In this document: positions 12,600-24,112 of the stretch, in pieces
How the letters are laid out: each line of letters starts with the position of its first letter
Position numbering within the stretch: position 1 is the stretch's first letter
From: Adiantum capillus-veneris
Lineage: Eukaryota > Streptophyta > Polypodiopsida > Polypodiales > Pteridaceae
Assembly: GCA_014529385.2 (NCBI GenBank)
Contig: CM043971.1
Span: 91,499,340 to 91,563,339 of the forward strand
Length of the DNA: 64,000 bases
Direction: 5' to 3'
Notes under the pieces: model-generated
Told to the model about the DNA's origin: nothing
Seen by the model: the letters and a program-made list of their open reading frames with translations, nothing else
Database searches by the model: none
Position numbers and translations under genes: made by a program

Positions 12600-14281
12600 A
12601 TATGCACGGATCTTTTCAAGGGCACAAGCTGCGTAACTTGGTAGAGACGGTGCTACTCACAATTTCATTAACTATGGATTAGTGAAAAACTCAAATTGTC
12701 CCAAACTCCGAGTTCCCACCGCTACAAGGTAGCAATGATGAATGGTTATGATGCCGAAGTATGGGATACTCAAGTCAGAGCTATACCGTTGGAAATTCAA
12801 GGCTATTCCACATCCTTGGATTTCCAGGTTATGAGTATGGAGTGGGCAAATGTGGTACTTGGTAGAGAATGGTTGCATAGCTTAAGACCATCATTGAAGC
12901 ATAGCTACGAGCACAACAGCCTGATGTTTGAATCCCATGGCGCACATGTGTTGTTGTTAGGAGAGAAGGATGTGCCTTCCTCACCACTAATATGTACAAC
13001 AAAGCTTATGAAGCTCATTTCTGATAATGAAATAGAAGAAGTTTTCTTGCGTTACTCATTGTGCCATTTTCTTTCCAATGTTGAATCTATTGACCATTCC
13101 TCAACGCCCCATGCTTCTCTCTCATCTCTTCCAGCAATCGTTAACTCTCAACAAGCAAAGGTTGCTAGTCAGTTAAAAGATTTATTAATGGAATTTTACA
13201 ATGTTTTTCCTAATGATTTGCCATCTGGATTACTGTCGACACGATTTGTGCAACATGGCATAGACGTGGTTGCAGGTAGTAAACCAGTCAGTAAACCACC
13301 CTACAAAATGAGTTATTCTGAAGCTGCTAAGGTGGAACACTAGCTTGCTAACTATCTTAGCAGAAGGTTTCTTCAACCGAGTTCTTCACCATGGGCTTCT
13401 CCTATCCTATTCGTGAAGAAAAAGGATGGTAGTATGCGCATGTGCATAGACTACCGTGGATTAAATGTGATCACTGTTAAGAACAAGTACCCAATACCAC
13501 GCGTGGATGAGTTGTTCAAAAAGCTTACTCATGCTCGTATTTTTACGAAGATAGACCTGTGGTCAGGCTATCACCAAGTACGTATTCGACTTGCTGATAT
13601 ATCCAAAACTGTATTCTAAACAAGGTTTGGAAATTAGGAGTTTTTGGTTATGCCTTTTGGGTTAATCAATGCGCCCGCAACATTCATGACACTCATGGAT
13701 AGTGTCTTGAGATCGTACTTGGGCAAATTTGTTATCATTTTTCTCGATGACATTCTCATAAATATGATTCTGAGGAAGAGAACTTCCAACATCTGAGGCA
13801 GGTGTTTAAATTGCTACGAGCAAATAATTTATATGCCAAAGAATCAAAGTGTGGCTTTCTCAAGGAGGAAATTCACTATCTAGGGCATGTTATCTAAGCT
13901 ACTGGGCTGCACATGGATAAATCCAAAGTGGATGCCATTTGGAGGTTGTCTTCTCCTAAAAATCTAGAAGAGTTACAGGTTTTCTTGGGATTTGCCGGTT
14001 TTTATCGACGGTTCGTTAAAAACTATGCTAATATTGTTGTTCCAATGACGGACCAACTGAAGGGCAAAGAAAACACCTTCCAGTGGGGGGCCGCTCAACA
14101 ACAAAGTTTTGATGCATTCAAGGATGCATTAGCTACAGGTCCTATTCTAGTTATTGTGGATCCTTTGAAGCCATTCATTTTGGAAACGGATGCTAGTAAC
14201 TGTGCTACTGGAGCAGTCCTTCTACAGGAGGGGAGACCAATTGCATTTGAAAGCAAGATGCTTGATTCAGCGCTACAGAAT
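12600..14281 (+). pseudogene. gypsy-1 pol, protease-RT-RNase H part
   Basis: Protease is seen near 12640-12880 with RDGATHNFINYGLV, a changed aspartyl active site, followed by VVLGREWLHSLRPSL. Reverse transcriptase spans about 13250-13900: [33 protein letters not shown] (first catalytic Asp), [13 protein letters not shown], and IIFLDDILI with the catalytic DD pair. RNase H follows from about 13913, with PFILETDASNCATGAVLLQ carrying its first Asp. Stops near 13341, 13617 and 13896, plus frameshifts, disable it. The reading stops at 14281, where the copia element enters, and resumes at 19404 in the matching place. Confidence 0.85.
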
Positions 14282-14508
14282 TGTTGAAACTAGGGTTGCA
14301 AGGAAACACACACACCTTGGAGAAGATGAAGGAAGCTCAAGGCACACAATAGAGAGTGTGTTACTTAGTGTGCAATGGAAATATAGATAGCCCTAGAGTG
14401 ATGGGCGTATATACAATGCATGGGAGAAAAAAACTCTTAAAGAGGGAAAAAATGCCCCGGCGGTCCTAGTGTGTTCACACACATCACTACCACATGTATA
14501 TGATAACA
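14282..14508 (-). repeat. 3' LTR of nested copia
   Basis: Matches 19179-19398 with scattered substitutions and short indels. It is slightly longer than its partner because of an extra A-rich stretch. Confidence 0.9.
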
Positions 14509-14587
14509 AAATACCCCTGGAGTGATGCGGTGAACGAGAGCTGGCATATATGTAAAGGGCAGTGCCATGCCCTGAGGACATGATTAG

Positions 14588-16294
14588 TCCACAAAGGGGA
14601 GTAAGCCCAAAGCTTTGCGGAAAGCTTCAAGCTTCTCACGAGACAATGCCTTTGTGAAAGATCTGCAAGGTTGTCTTGTGTTGGCACATAAGCCAAGCTG
14701 ATCTCTGCTGCTGAGAGCCTCTCCCTGACATAGTGGTAATTCACCTCGATGTGCTTTGTGCGAGCATGAAAAACTGGGTTCCTCGCAACTACCAATGCGC
14801 TCTGACTGTCAGTGCAGATAGTGCTGGCAGTGTCCTGTCCAACACCCAAATCAACCATAAGGCGTCTGAGCCATACACGCTCAACCGTAGCTGTGAAGAC
14901 TACCCTGTACTTAGCCTCACAACTAGAAGTGGCCACAGTAGGTTTCTTCTTGCTCAACCATGATATACATGAACTGCCAAGCATGAAACAAAAACCACTT
15001 GTGGACACTCGCGTGTCAAAACAACCAGCCCAATCTGAGGTCCAAAAAACAATGTAAGTCTAGCGGCAATGATCCCCCCTTGGGATAAAACAATCCAAGA
15101 TGTCAAGTGCCACTAAGGTAGCGAAAAATTCTCTTGACAGCCTGCCAATGCTTAGACCCTGGGCTATGCATAAATCTGTTGACCTCCCTGTGAGACTGCA
15201 AACTGAATATCCGGCCTCGTGTTGCATACATAAATGAGGCAGCCAACATCAGTTTGGTAAAGAGTGACATCAACAGGATCACCAGAATCATGTAGACTCA
15301 ACTTCAAACCTGTTTCCATGGGAGTGGCAATAGGTTTGCAATCCTCAAGTCCAAACTTACATAGTAATGTCTCTATGTAACTTTTCTGACACAAGGCAAT
15401 ACCACCATCACACTGCTTAAATTGTATACCCAAGCAATGATGCAATAGCCCCAAATCTTTCATCTTGAAAGTAACATTCAAATCAGCCTTAATTCAGCAA
15501 TATGTCTCTCATTTGGTTCAGCGATCAGCAAATCATCGATATAAAGAACCACAATGAGAAGTTATCACCCTCACGCTTTACATACAATGTGCTTTCTGTT
15601 GGAATGTTATGAAAGCCTTGTTTACCAAATGAGTGTCAGCTTTCTCATACCAAGCACGAGGAGATTGCTTCAACCCATACAAAGCCTTCTTACATATGCA
15701 CACTTTGTCCTCTTGTCCTTTCTTGACAAAACCGCTAGGCGGCGTTACATAAACTTCCTCAAATATGTCACCATTCAAGAAAGCAGTAACAATGTATGAT
15801 TGATGTACATCCCAACCAAAATGGGCTGCCAATGTACATAGAAAACGCACAGTAGTCATACGACAAGTGGGAGAAAAAGTCTCTTCAGAATCTATGCCTT
15901 TTTGTTGTGCATAACCCTTTGCAACAAGTCGAGCCTTATGGCGATCGATCTCACCATCCGGCTTGCGTTTCAACTTGTAAACCCACTTCATACCAATGAC
16001 CTTTTTGCCAGAAGGCAAATCACATAAAGTCCATGGGTCATTTTCTATAAGTGCATCATATTTTGATTGCATGGTAGCCATCCAATTTTCTGAATTCTGT
16101 GCTTCATCAAAAGACAGAGATTCCTCAACATCATGTAAGCTAGACATAGCCAAAGCATAACAATCTGATGCATAAGATGCATGGCCAGAGCTTGAACGAG
16201 TACGACTAGACAAAGGTGCATCTGTCACGCAATGTATGCACCAGCCATTTTGGCATACCTCTAGCCTGCTCATTTTCAGCCCTTTCCTCATCAA
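14588..16294 (-). pseudogene. copia RT-RNase H
   Basis: Polymerase part of the nested copia. RT opens with the copia hallmark ENWMATMQSKYDALIENDPW, then VIGMKWVYKLKRKPDGEIDRHKARLVAKG and VTAFLNGDIFEEVYVTPPSG (first catalytic Asp replaced in the VKTAFLNG context). The LYIDDLLI catalytic pair is near 15530-15550. RNase H follows (about 15008-14640) with CEAKYRVVFTATVERVWLRRL, STICTDSQSALVVARNP and HTKHIEVNYHYVRE. Frameshifts near 15490, 15580 and 15100 break the reading. The C-terminus is near 14588. Confidence 0.88.
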
Positions 16295-16599
16295 GTAGAG
16301 TCATGTACATCTGCATCAGTATAATAGGCTAATCTGTAAAATTTTCTGAAACCCCCATAGACTGTACATTTGCCTCATTGAAATTTACATCAAAATTCCA
16401 CCACTGAAAAAAGGCAGTGTCATAAATGTCTTGTGAGCTTACATTATTGTCTCTAGTACATGACAGCAAGGGATGAACAGAAATCTTCCACAAGCATTAC
16501 ATCCCGTGAAACCAGAATACGCTTTGTTTGCAGATGATACAACCTGTAACCTTTGCTTTCAACACTATAACCAACAAAAATACATTTGACAGCCTTATT

Positions 16600-18017
16600 A
16601 TCCAATTTTTTGCGTTGTGTTTATGGCATCAAAGCATATGCCAAATAGCCAAAAACACGCATGTGCTCAATAGAAGGCTTTCTATCATGCCATGCTTCAT
16701 ATGGAGTAATAGACTGCAAAGCTTTTGTAGGACACCTGTTTAGTACATAAGTGGCACACATGATGGCCTCAAGACAAAAAGAATGTGGCAAAGCTTGACT
16801 TTTGACCATACATCATGCCATTTTTGTAAGTGATATGTTTTTCCTCTCAGCAACACCATTTTGTTGAGGTGTATAAGGCATTGTACATTGGTGTTTTATC
16901 CCACGACTAGCCAGAAATGCATTAAATTCATGAGACATATACTCCCCTCCTCAATCGGAACGGAGGGTGTCCATAGTACATTTCGATACATTTTCAGCCA
17001 TAGCCAAAAAATGTTTGAAGCACATAAAAAATTCGGACTTCGCTTTAAGTGGAAATACCTATGCCTGCCTAGAGTAATCATCAATGAAAGTCACGAAGTA
17101 ACAGTAATTGCCCAAGGACGGAGTTTGCATGGGCCCACAAACATCACTATGCACAAGCTGCAACCTGCATGTGGCCCTAATTGAACCATCCTTTGGAAAC
17201 TTCGAACGCTGCATCTTACCCAAAATACAGCCTTCACAAACATGTTTGATAGGTGCTTTAAGAGGTGACAGAGAAGCAACCATATTAGATTTTTGCAAAC
17301 GAAGCAAATTGACAAAATTCAGATGACCAAAAAGTGCATGCCAAAGTTTTGCATCTGACATAGCCCTTGAATCTGCAACTGCATTTGCAAAATTTTGTCC
17401 ACACTTGTCATACAAAGTGAGCTTATATAGCCCACGGCACAAAGCCCACATGCAACAATTTCATCACCAAAACTGAGAACATGAACTGTACATCTGTCAT
17501 CCACAAATTTGACTACAAGTCCAAGTCTAGCAAGTGCAGATACAGACAAAAGAGTCTTCTTGATCCCATGTACATAAAGTGCATCAACAAGTGTGAAAGA
17601 ACTGCCATTTGCAGTAGTAAGCACAATCTTTCCAACTCCCTGAACCGGATAAGAGGCATTGTTGGCACAAGTGACTGAATTCCCATGAGGGACAGACTCG
17701 AGAGAGGTGAACAATTCACCATGTGAGGTAAAGTGCTTTGTAGCACCACTGTCAAAATACCACACATATGAATCTGCAACAACTGACATGCATGCATCAT
17801 GGACAACAGGATTGTAAGTGCACTCTGCACTAAAAGCCCATTCTGCATCAATATCAGCATCACAGTCTCCTTTTACAGAAGACTCAACAATGGTTGCATT
17901 TGTAGTGGAACCAGCATTTGCAGTGGAACCACCCTCTTTCTTCTTAGCCTCTTTGTCCTTCAACTTAGGACACTGCTTGATCAAGTGATCATTAGCTTTA
18001 CAATAATGGCAACGCAT
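16600..18017 (-). pseudogene. copia zinc knuckle, protease and integrase
   Basis: Begins with the nucleocapsid zinc knuckle MRCHYCKANDHLIKQCPK. The copia protease follows with WYFDSGATKHFTS (active Asp-Ser-Gly), then the GAG-pre-integrase region with a zinc-binding HALFGHLNFVNLLRL and CEGCILGKMQRSKFP (about 17370-17200). The integrase core has LVHSDVCGPMQTPSLGNYCYFVTFIDDYSR (first Asp near 17115) and later IMCATYVLNRCPTKALQSITPYEAW (16640-16800). Frame changes near 17450, 17060 and 16810 show it is dead. Confidence 0.85.
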
Positions 18018-18855
18018 CTTCTTTTTGCCCTTATCACCAGAATTTCCAGACGAATTGCTGCCAGCGGAAGCATTAGGAACAAATTTTTTGCCAGTCGCAG
18101 CAGAACCATAAGAAGTGGCTGCATTGTTGTTACCACCCTTTCTTTGAGAAGCAATAAAAGCCTGTTCAACTGCACACTGCCTAGTCCTATTTTTTTTGGA
18201 AAGTGACTCTTACAACAACAATGTGCATAATGCATCAAACTTGACAACTTCAGGATTTCCTTGGGTCATAAGTCTCCAAGTACTAGCAAAATTTTGGTAA
18301 GAATCTGGTAAGGCATCAAGAACAGTCTGCACAAGGGAACTGTCTTAAATGACTTCACCTACTAAAATAAGTTGCTCATTGATATCCTTGACACTAGCAA
18401 GGAAAGTGTCCATAATGTTCCTCATGCATAATCTTCGACTCTAGCTCTTTACGCAGCAAAGCAATTTTAGCCTCATTGCGACTTGGATAAAGACCAGCCA
18501 AAATATCCCAAGCCTGTTTTGCAGATTTTGATGAACGAATGTGAGGAACAATGGTGCGCTTCACAGACAATGCAATCAATGCATGAGCCTGCGCATCCTT
18601 TACATCCCAACGAGATTGTTCTGCCGTAGGCAAAACAACTCTAATAGCAGCAATTCTTGCAGCAAGGCCCGCAACATCCTCAACATCGCGTGCATCCTCA
18701 GAACAAGGACGTACATCAATGCCCTGCACAATATTCCAGACGCCCTTTGACACAAGAACATATTGCATCATGTAAGCCCACATAGGGTAAGTGTCCCCAT
18801 CCAATCTGTCCTCAATACCAAACATCTTGAACACATCTGTGTTGTTGTCAGCCAT
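17990..18855 (-). pseudogene. copia gag
   Basis: Capsid part of the nested copia. The likely start is the ATG at 18855 (MADNNTDVFKMFGIEDRLDG), followed by DTYPMWAYMMQYVLVSKGVWNIVQG, the usual copia gag opening. A later WDILAGLYPSRNEAKIALLRKELESK segment follows. A break near 18400 separates it from the downstream segment that leads into the zinc knuckle. Confidence 0.82.
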
Positions 18856-19159
18856 GGTAAATGCTGCACCTGATGTGAAAACTGCCTGAAAAGAGGAGAA
18901 ACAAAGCAGGAAACAACACGTGCTATATAGCACAAATGGTAGAAGACTGTAAGGCACCTGTTATGCAAAAAACGGCACTGACCGAGATTTTGCACAAAAT
19001 GACGAGATAGCATGTGCAGTATTGGCCTGTAGTGGAAACGGAGGCCAAAATGAGCCCGAAATTTTTGTCGACCTGCGAACGCTTGCCAAAGCTCATTGAA
19101 ATCGGAGAAAATGAGCAGGCATGTGCTGGAGCTGTTGGCGACTAAGCCCGAGAGAGCGC

Positions 19160-19178
19160 AACCTGGTCAGATACAAAT
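19160..19178 (-). promoter_or_regulatory. likely primer-binding site of nested copia
   Basis: Read on the minus strand just after the 5' LTR: atttgtatctgaccagg. It resembles a mutated TTGGTATCAGAGCCAGG, the initiator-Met tRNA site. Two or three changes make this tentative. Confidence 0.5.
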
Positions 19179-19398
19179 TGTTGGAATTAGGGTTGCAAGA
19201 AAACGCACACAGCTTGGAGAAGATGAAGAAAGCTCAAGGCACACAATAGAGAGTGTGTTACTTAGTGTGCAATGGAGAGATAGATAGCCCTAGAGTGATG
19301 GGCGTATACAATGCACGGAAAACCTCCTAAAGAGGGAAAAAATGCCCCGGTGGTCCTAGTGTGTTCACACACATCACTACCACATGTATATGATAACA
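19179..19398 (-). repeat. 5' LTR of nested copia
   Basis: Direct partner of 14282-14508; TG...CA ends; followed by ataat. Confidence 0.9.
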
Positions 19399-19403
19399 AT
19401 AAT

Positions 19404-20790
19404 TATTCTGCTTATGAACGCGAACTCTACGCAATAGTGTCTGCCTTAAAGACATAGAGGCATTATTTGTATGGAGCTCAGTTTGAGATCGTGTTTGACC
19501 ACGAAAGCATAAAACGGTTTACACAACAAACCGACTTGAAGGGTCAAAAGGCCAAGTGGGCTGAAATTCTTCAAGAGTATGACGCAAAGCTCCGATATCA
19601 TAAAGGATGATACAATGTGGTGGCTGATTCTCTTAGTCATATGTTTGAGATCAATTCTCTTTTGTTCACGAAACTTCGCAATGAATTTTTGGATTCTTTG
19701 AAGGGAAAATTTGAGCATGATGACGCATACTCCAAAGTGTGGAGCCATGTGCAAATGATGGATCCTTCTCACTCCAATGCTGATAGTGTGTCGTTAACGT
19801 CCACACACAGTTCTCCTCCGTCGAGTGATGAACTGCAACAATGGAAGAAATTTTCCATCGATAATGGATACCTACTCCACAAGGGGAGAGTTTTACCAAC
19901 AAACACGGACATTCGGCACCAAATTCTTTATGAATGTCATGACAGTCCAAGTGTAGTATTAAAAAGAATTATGCTCTCGTAAGACGACAGTTTTACTCGC
20001 CAGGTTTACATGGCTTTGTTCAAGACTATGTCTTGCATTGCTAAAAATGTCAAGTTAACAAAGCAGAGCACCTGAAGGTAGGAGGACTCTTACATCCTTT
20101 GGAAATTCCCAATGGGAAATGGGAAAGTATTTCTACGGATTTTATTGTGGGTTTACCAACCACTGTACGAGGTCATGACTACTCAGTATGGGTGGTCGTA
20201 GACCGGTTGACTAAACTATGCAAGTTTATTCCAACCAAGTCGACCATAAAGAATCCAGAATTAACTAAGTTACTTGTGGACAATCGTTAGAATGTCTGGC
20301 AAGCGTAGGATCGGTATAAGGAGTACGTTGATGAGAAACGTCGTCAAGTTACCTTTGAGGAAGGGGAAGAGGTGTTTTTGCGTGTGCCAGAGCATTCGAA
20401 AAGTCTGAAGACTGGGCCAACACCTAAATTATCCCCAAGATATTGTGGGCCTTTCAAGATACTCAAGCGAGTTGGTGATCGTGCTTACAAACTCTTACTA
20501 TCGACACACTCTCGTGTCCATCCGGTATTTCATGTAAGCCGTTTACGTAAATGATTACATGGGGACAACAATGTCATTGACCAACAAATTTTGGTCGATT
20601 TCGTTGAACCTCCTACCCCACCGCATGACCCTGAATGAATTCTTGACTATCATGATTTACGTACGTGTCATCATGTACGTCGTCAAACTTTAATCAAGTG
20701 GAAAGATCGACCTGAAGAAGGCGCCACTTGGGAAAACATTAGTGTTCTTAAAAAGAAGTTTCCCACTTTTGAAAACACTTCTCCAACGGG
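19404..20790 (+). pseudogene. gypsy-1 pol, RNase H-integrase-chromodomain part
   Basis: RNase H continues with YSAYERELYAIVSALK and VFDHESIKRFTQQ. The spacer ADSLSHMF leads to the integrase N-terminal zinc domain (HQILYECHDSP, about 19915-20090, shifted frames). The integrase core begins WESISTDFIVGLPTTVRGHD with the first Asp, but after LTKLLVDNR (20285) the reading jumps to RYKEYVDEKRRQVTFEEGEEV. The rest of the core, with the second Asp and the Glu, is deleted. The C-terminal barrel follows (LSPRYCGPFKILKRVGDRAY), then a chromodomain-like tail near 20635-20765 (TLIKWKDRPEEGATWEN), the feature that directs chromovirus integration. In-frame stops occur near 20288, 20552 and 20637. Confidence 0.85.
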
Positions 20791-20798
20791 GGGGGTAA

Positions 20799-20938
20799 TG
20801 TCAGGCCAAGGGCATCCCGGGGGGGTCACGGACCCGGGCCAAGCGGCCGGCTACCTATGTGGACTGGGGATTTAGGCCAAGGGCTTTATATACGGAAGGT
20901 TGGGCAGTGAATCCAACAAGGTAGTCCCTTGGGCATCA
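20799..20938 (+). repeat. 3' LTR of gypsy-1
   Basis: Partner of 10235-10376. A purine tract ending ggggggggtaa precedes it and a TATA-like tttatatacgg lies near 20885. Confidence 0.85.
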
Positions 20939-21116
20939 TACTCACTCATCATCAACTTCTTCATCATCCCCGCCGTCATCATCATTGGTACCATCTTCTT
21001 CCCCTGTTTCTTCGTCCTCACTTATGGGACTCAAGCTCCGAACATGCCGCTGCTCAAATAGGTTATGTAAACCAGGGCAATGTTAGACAATGTAGACCCT
21101 GGGAATTGATGGGCAA

Positions 21117-21151
<35 letters not shown>

Positions 21152-23366
21152 TCACATGGCGTTCGTAGCCTTGCTGTATCTTCTTCACTATAACATCTTT
21201 CTTCATCTCTTGCACAACATCAGTCTTTTGAATACGAGCCGCCACGAAGTCAAGGAGAAAGTCATCTTTGGTGCATCGTACTTTCTTCTTGCTGATACAG
21301 TCCTAGGCTTCCAAGCACCTAATGAGGGCCTTGCTTGAATAGCCTTGCGACTAAACGTGTACTTGCGGTCCACGTCTTCAAATCGCTGTGCCGCACATAA
21401 CCTATCTCTTTGTGTAGACTTTGGAATGGGGTTTAAAGCAGCACTAGTCACCCTCCCTCCCACTCTATGTGGAATCTCTACCCTCAGCCCATGTTGCTTA
21501 TACGAAGGTGGTTCAACATACATTGCCGCTTGTGCATCCGCGTGTTTCTACTTGGGCAAGCCGGATCTGCTCGGCACATCGAGACGAGCTTCCCATCAAC
21601 ATAAAGCTCTGCATATGGCCATGATAACTTCAATGAGTCTGCTCTTTGTGCTTGTATAAAAGAACATACCTGCAGAACTTTAGAAATGGTAGGCAACCCT
21701 TGTTAACCCAAATATAAACTCGGGCATGCCCGAGACTAAATGTAGACCCGGGTCAGAGAGGGACTCACAGGACTGACGCTCAATGGTTGAGAGGTTCTGG
21801 CCTTCGTTCGCTTGGATGTAGACCTTGAACCGGCCCCTTCTACTTCAAGAAGCTTTCTCTTACTGCCTTTGGCTTCTTTTGCAGTGGCAATTGCAGCATT
21901 TGGCTTGGGCTTCTCCTACAGTTGAAGCTTTCCCTTCCCCTTTTCACTGGCCACCTTGGGTTGTTTCTCTACCTCACGACCCTTCAAGTGGATAGTCGAG
22001 GGCTTTTAAACCATATATGAACCTTTCTCCTTGGGCTTCACAAGAGCCTTCTTTGCATTAGAACCCTTCATTGGGACCTTCTCTTAGGGCTTCACAAGGG
22101 GCCTCTTCGCATTTGAACCCTTTGTTTGGACCTTCTCTTTGGGCTTCACAAAAAGCAACCTCTTCCCATCCGCACTCTTGGCTTGTTCTCGTCTAGCTTT
22201 GCCATCTGGGCCTTCATCAACCTTCGGGTTTAACCTCTGCCCACAAACAAAACCTTGGGATCAACCCACCTTATAAAGAGAAGGCATGAAATGGAACCTT
22301 TTAGCACCACGAACTTGAAAAATAAACCCGACCAATTCTGGCATGGCATGAAAACCTGGGCAGGCCCGATGTGCAAACATGGGCCCAACATGTAATCCTA
22401 GGCAAGCCCGAGTTGGAGAAGGTGAACATACATGCACCCCCTCCCTTTGTCGCCAACTCCACAACAGCGGGATCCTCATGCGCCATTTGAGACCCGTCCT
22501 TGTTTGAAGGTATGGTTGTCTTCTTGCCCTTCTCAACACAATGCATAAAGAGTAACAGTTAGAGCACACCCCAATGGCCATGAATAGGAGTACACCTTAA
22601 CATGCCTGCATTTTCTTGGTAGTGGTCTCGTGCAATACTCAGACCTGTGTTTCTTTCTCCTTCTCAACACCCTACAGTAATCAGAAATAGATTTCAACGA
22701 GCACTCCCATGGCCATGCCTCTGCGCAAGTGTAAACCCGAAGATACCTAATTTTGGCGGACAGTGGTCTCGATGTCATCTCCAGTATCAGGGCTTGCCAT
22801 CACATGCCTATCCTCACGAAACTTTGATCTTTTTTCGGATTGCGCCAGGCTTTGAGCTCGCACGTTTATTTGTTGTGCAGGAGGTTGCTTCTCACCCTTA
22901 TCCCCCTTGACAGGGAGCTTACTTGGGCTCTTTTTCATAGGAGTAGTGGGAGGGGGATCATCCTCCTCCCTTTCCTCGGACACAACCACCTATGTCGTGA
23001 CCTGCAACGTGGTTTGTAAGGGTGAGAATCCCATGTCCACCTTGTGCCCTAAACCCAGGCTAATCGAACAGCACCCTAAACCCTTACCTGTTCACTATCC
23101 GGCATGCCTGCCTCCCCTCCTTGTGACGAAAGGTCCTCCTCCTCCTGGATTGTCACCTGCAAAAAGGGAGCCCATGTCAAAATGCAAGCCATAATAGCAA
23201 CCACATGCCAAACATAGCGAGGGAACCCTCTCCTCGTTACCTGTGGTCGGGTTTCGCTTCTCCCACTACGGGTTCCCCCTTTTGCAGCCTTAGGGGGGGG
23301 GGGCGTGGAATAAGCACCCCACATGCCGCCACCCTTTGCCTTCCTTGTCGTCTTTCCACCCGCCAT
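20939..23366 (-). pseudogene. unrecognised intron-rich gene, basic then acidic, split by gypsy-1
   Basis: The start is the ATG at 23366 (MAGGKTTRKAKGGGMWGAYS). Exon 1 is 23366-23241 and exon 2 is 23156-23088, both with clean GT/AG borders and phase 0. Exon 3 begins at 22989 (Glu/Asp then Lys/Pro-rich). Further coding-like blocks lie at about 22545-22440, 22315-22265, 22225-21780 (Lys-rich, with a repeated KPKEKV..KGSNAK motif), 21640-21340 and 21330-21160. An acidic block lies at 21060-20939. Stops occur in the Lys-rich block (three) and at the end of exon 3. Introns contain the TGCCTGGGTTTA core also found in the MULE introns. The last acidic part is at 10234-9894, beyond the gypsy insertion. 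No domain is recognised; it could be a transposon accessory gene or a dead host nuclear protein. Confidence 0.5.
21119..21150. repeat. CA microsatellite
   Basis: Lies in an intron of the minus-strand gene. Confidence 0.93.
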
Positions 23367-24112
23367 GTGCAATGGCACTCAGCCTTCGGCGTCTGCCTCC
23401 CACCCCTTGGCCTGCCTCACGTCCTGCTTGCAACGATATCCGGAGCAGGGGAGCCCCTCTTGCCACAAGAAGAGATGGTGAGTGCCTTAGGGAGCCTCAG
23501 AGAGAGCCAGACAACGAGCCGACATTGAACGCTCCTCAGGCCGAACGCTACCGTTGGTCCTGAGGCCCCAGCCTCGAGGGTAAGAGGTACTAACTAAGGT
23601 ACTAACCTCAAGGAGCCACTAGCCATCCCCTCCCCGCCCTAATGATGTCCGAACACGTGGCATGCGACAGCCCCGTCAGCCCCACCTCGTCCACTATGGC
23701 CTGCCTCGTCACCTCGCCACGTTGGCACTCCGCAGCCCCCCGACGCGCCCGGGTTTACGTCTTGCAGCGGGCAACCCCGCCCCCCGAGCCGCCACGTGAT
23801 TCGCCACGCATCCGACCGAGATGCCCTCGCTCCCCGCGCCCGACTTGCGCACCGTCGATGCCATCAAATGGGCTTCTCACCATCCCCGGCAAATAGTCCT
23901 TAGACCTTCCCTAGGCCGTCAAATTGGTCAATCTTTTTGGCCATTTTGCAACTTGGACAGGTCTGGACAAGCGCAACGGTTTGCTCAAGAAAAGCGTGAC
24001 GAAAGCCACAGTAGCATACGCCCCTGCAAAGTTCGTGCCAGCATGGCCGTGGGGACAGGGATGTGGCAGAGTAAAGCGCGGCATGATAGGGCAGCTCCCA
24101 ATTAAGGACAAG
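23367..24112. promoter_or_regulatory. GC-rich divergent intergenic region
   Basis: Separates the start of the minus-strand gene at 23366 from the HD-ZIP IV start at 24113. It is visibly richer in G and C than the rest of the window. No clear TATA box was seen. If both gene models are right, it would hold both promoters. Confidence 0.4.

Larger units (their letters stand above)
14282..19398 (-). mobile_element. Ty1/copia element nested in gypsy-1
   Basis: Two direct LTRs (14282-14508 and 19179-19398) with TG...CA ends flank an internal region coding on the minus strand. The flanking five bases are agaat (14277-14281) and ataat (19399-19403), a one-mismatch target duplication. Removing the element and one duplicate joins the RNase H reading of gypsy-1 in frame through Leu-Gln-Asn-Tyr-Ser-Ala-Tyr-Glu, the expected motif. 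The order gag, protease, integrase, RT, RNase H is that of copia. Confidence 0.95.
10235..20938 (+). mobile_element. Ty3/gypsy chromovirus (gypsy-1), carrying a nested copia
   Basis: The two ends are direct repeats of 142 and 140 bp that begin TG and end CA, followed by a primer-binding site. A purine run (about 20787-20796) precedes the right copy. The order gag, protease, RT, RNase H, integrase, chromodomain is that of plant chromoviruses. By eye the two LTRs differ at roughly one base in seven, so the insertion looks old. No clean 5-bp target duplication is visible (cttgt on the left, tactc on the right). A copia element occupies 14282-19398. Confidence 0.88.

Noticed and set aside
21734-21741. 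TAAATGTA L1-box-like site (another at 29309-29316) as an HD-ZIP IV self-regulatory element
   Set aside because: Eight-base matches are expected by chance in this length and neither lies in the promoter-proximal region.
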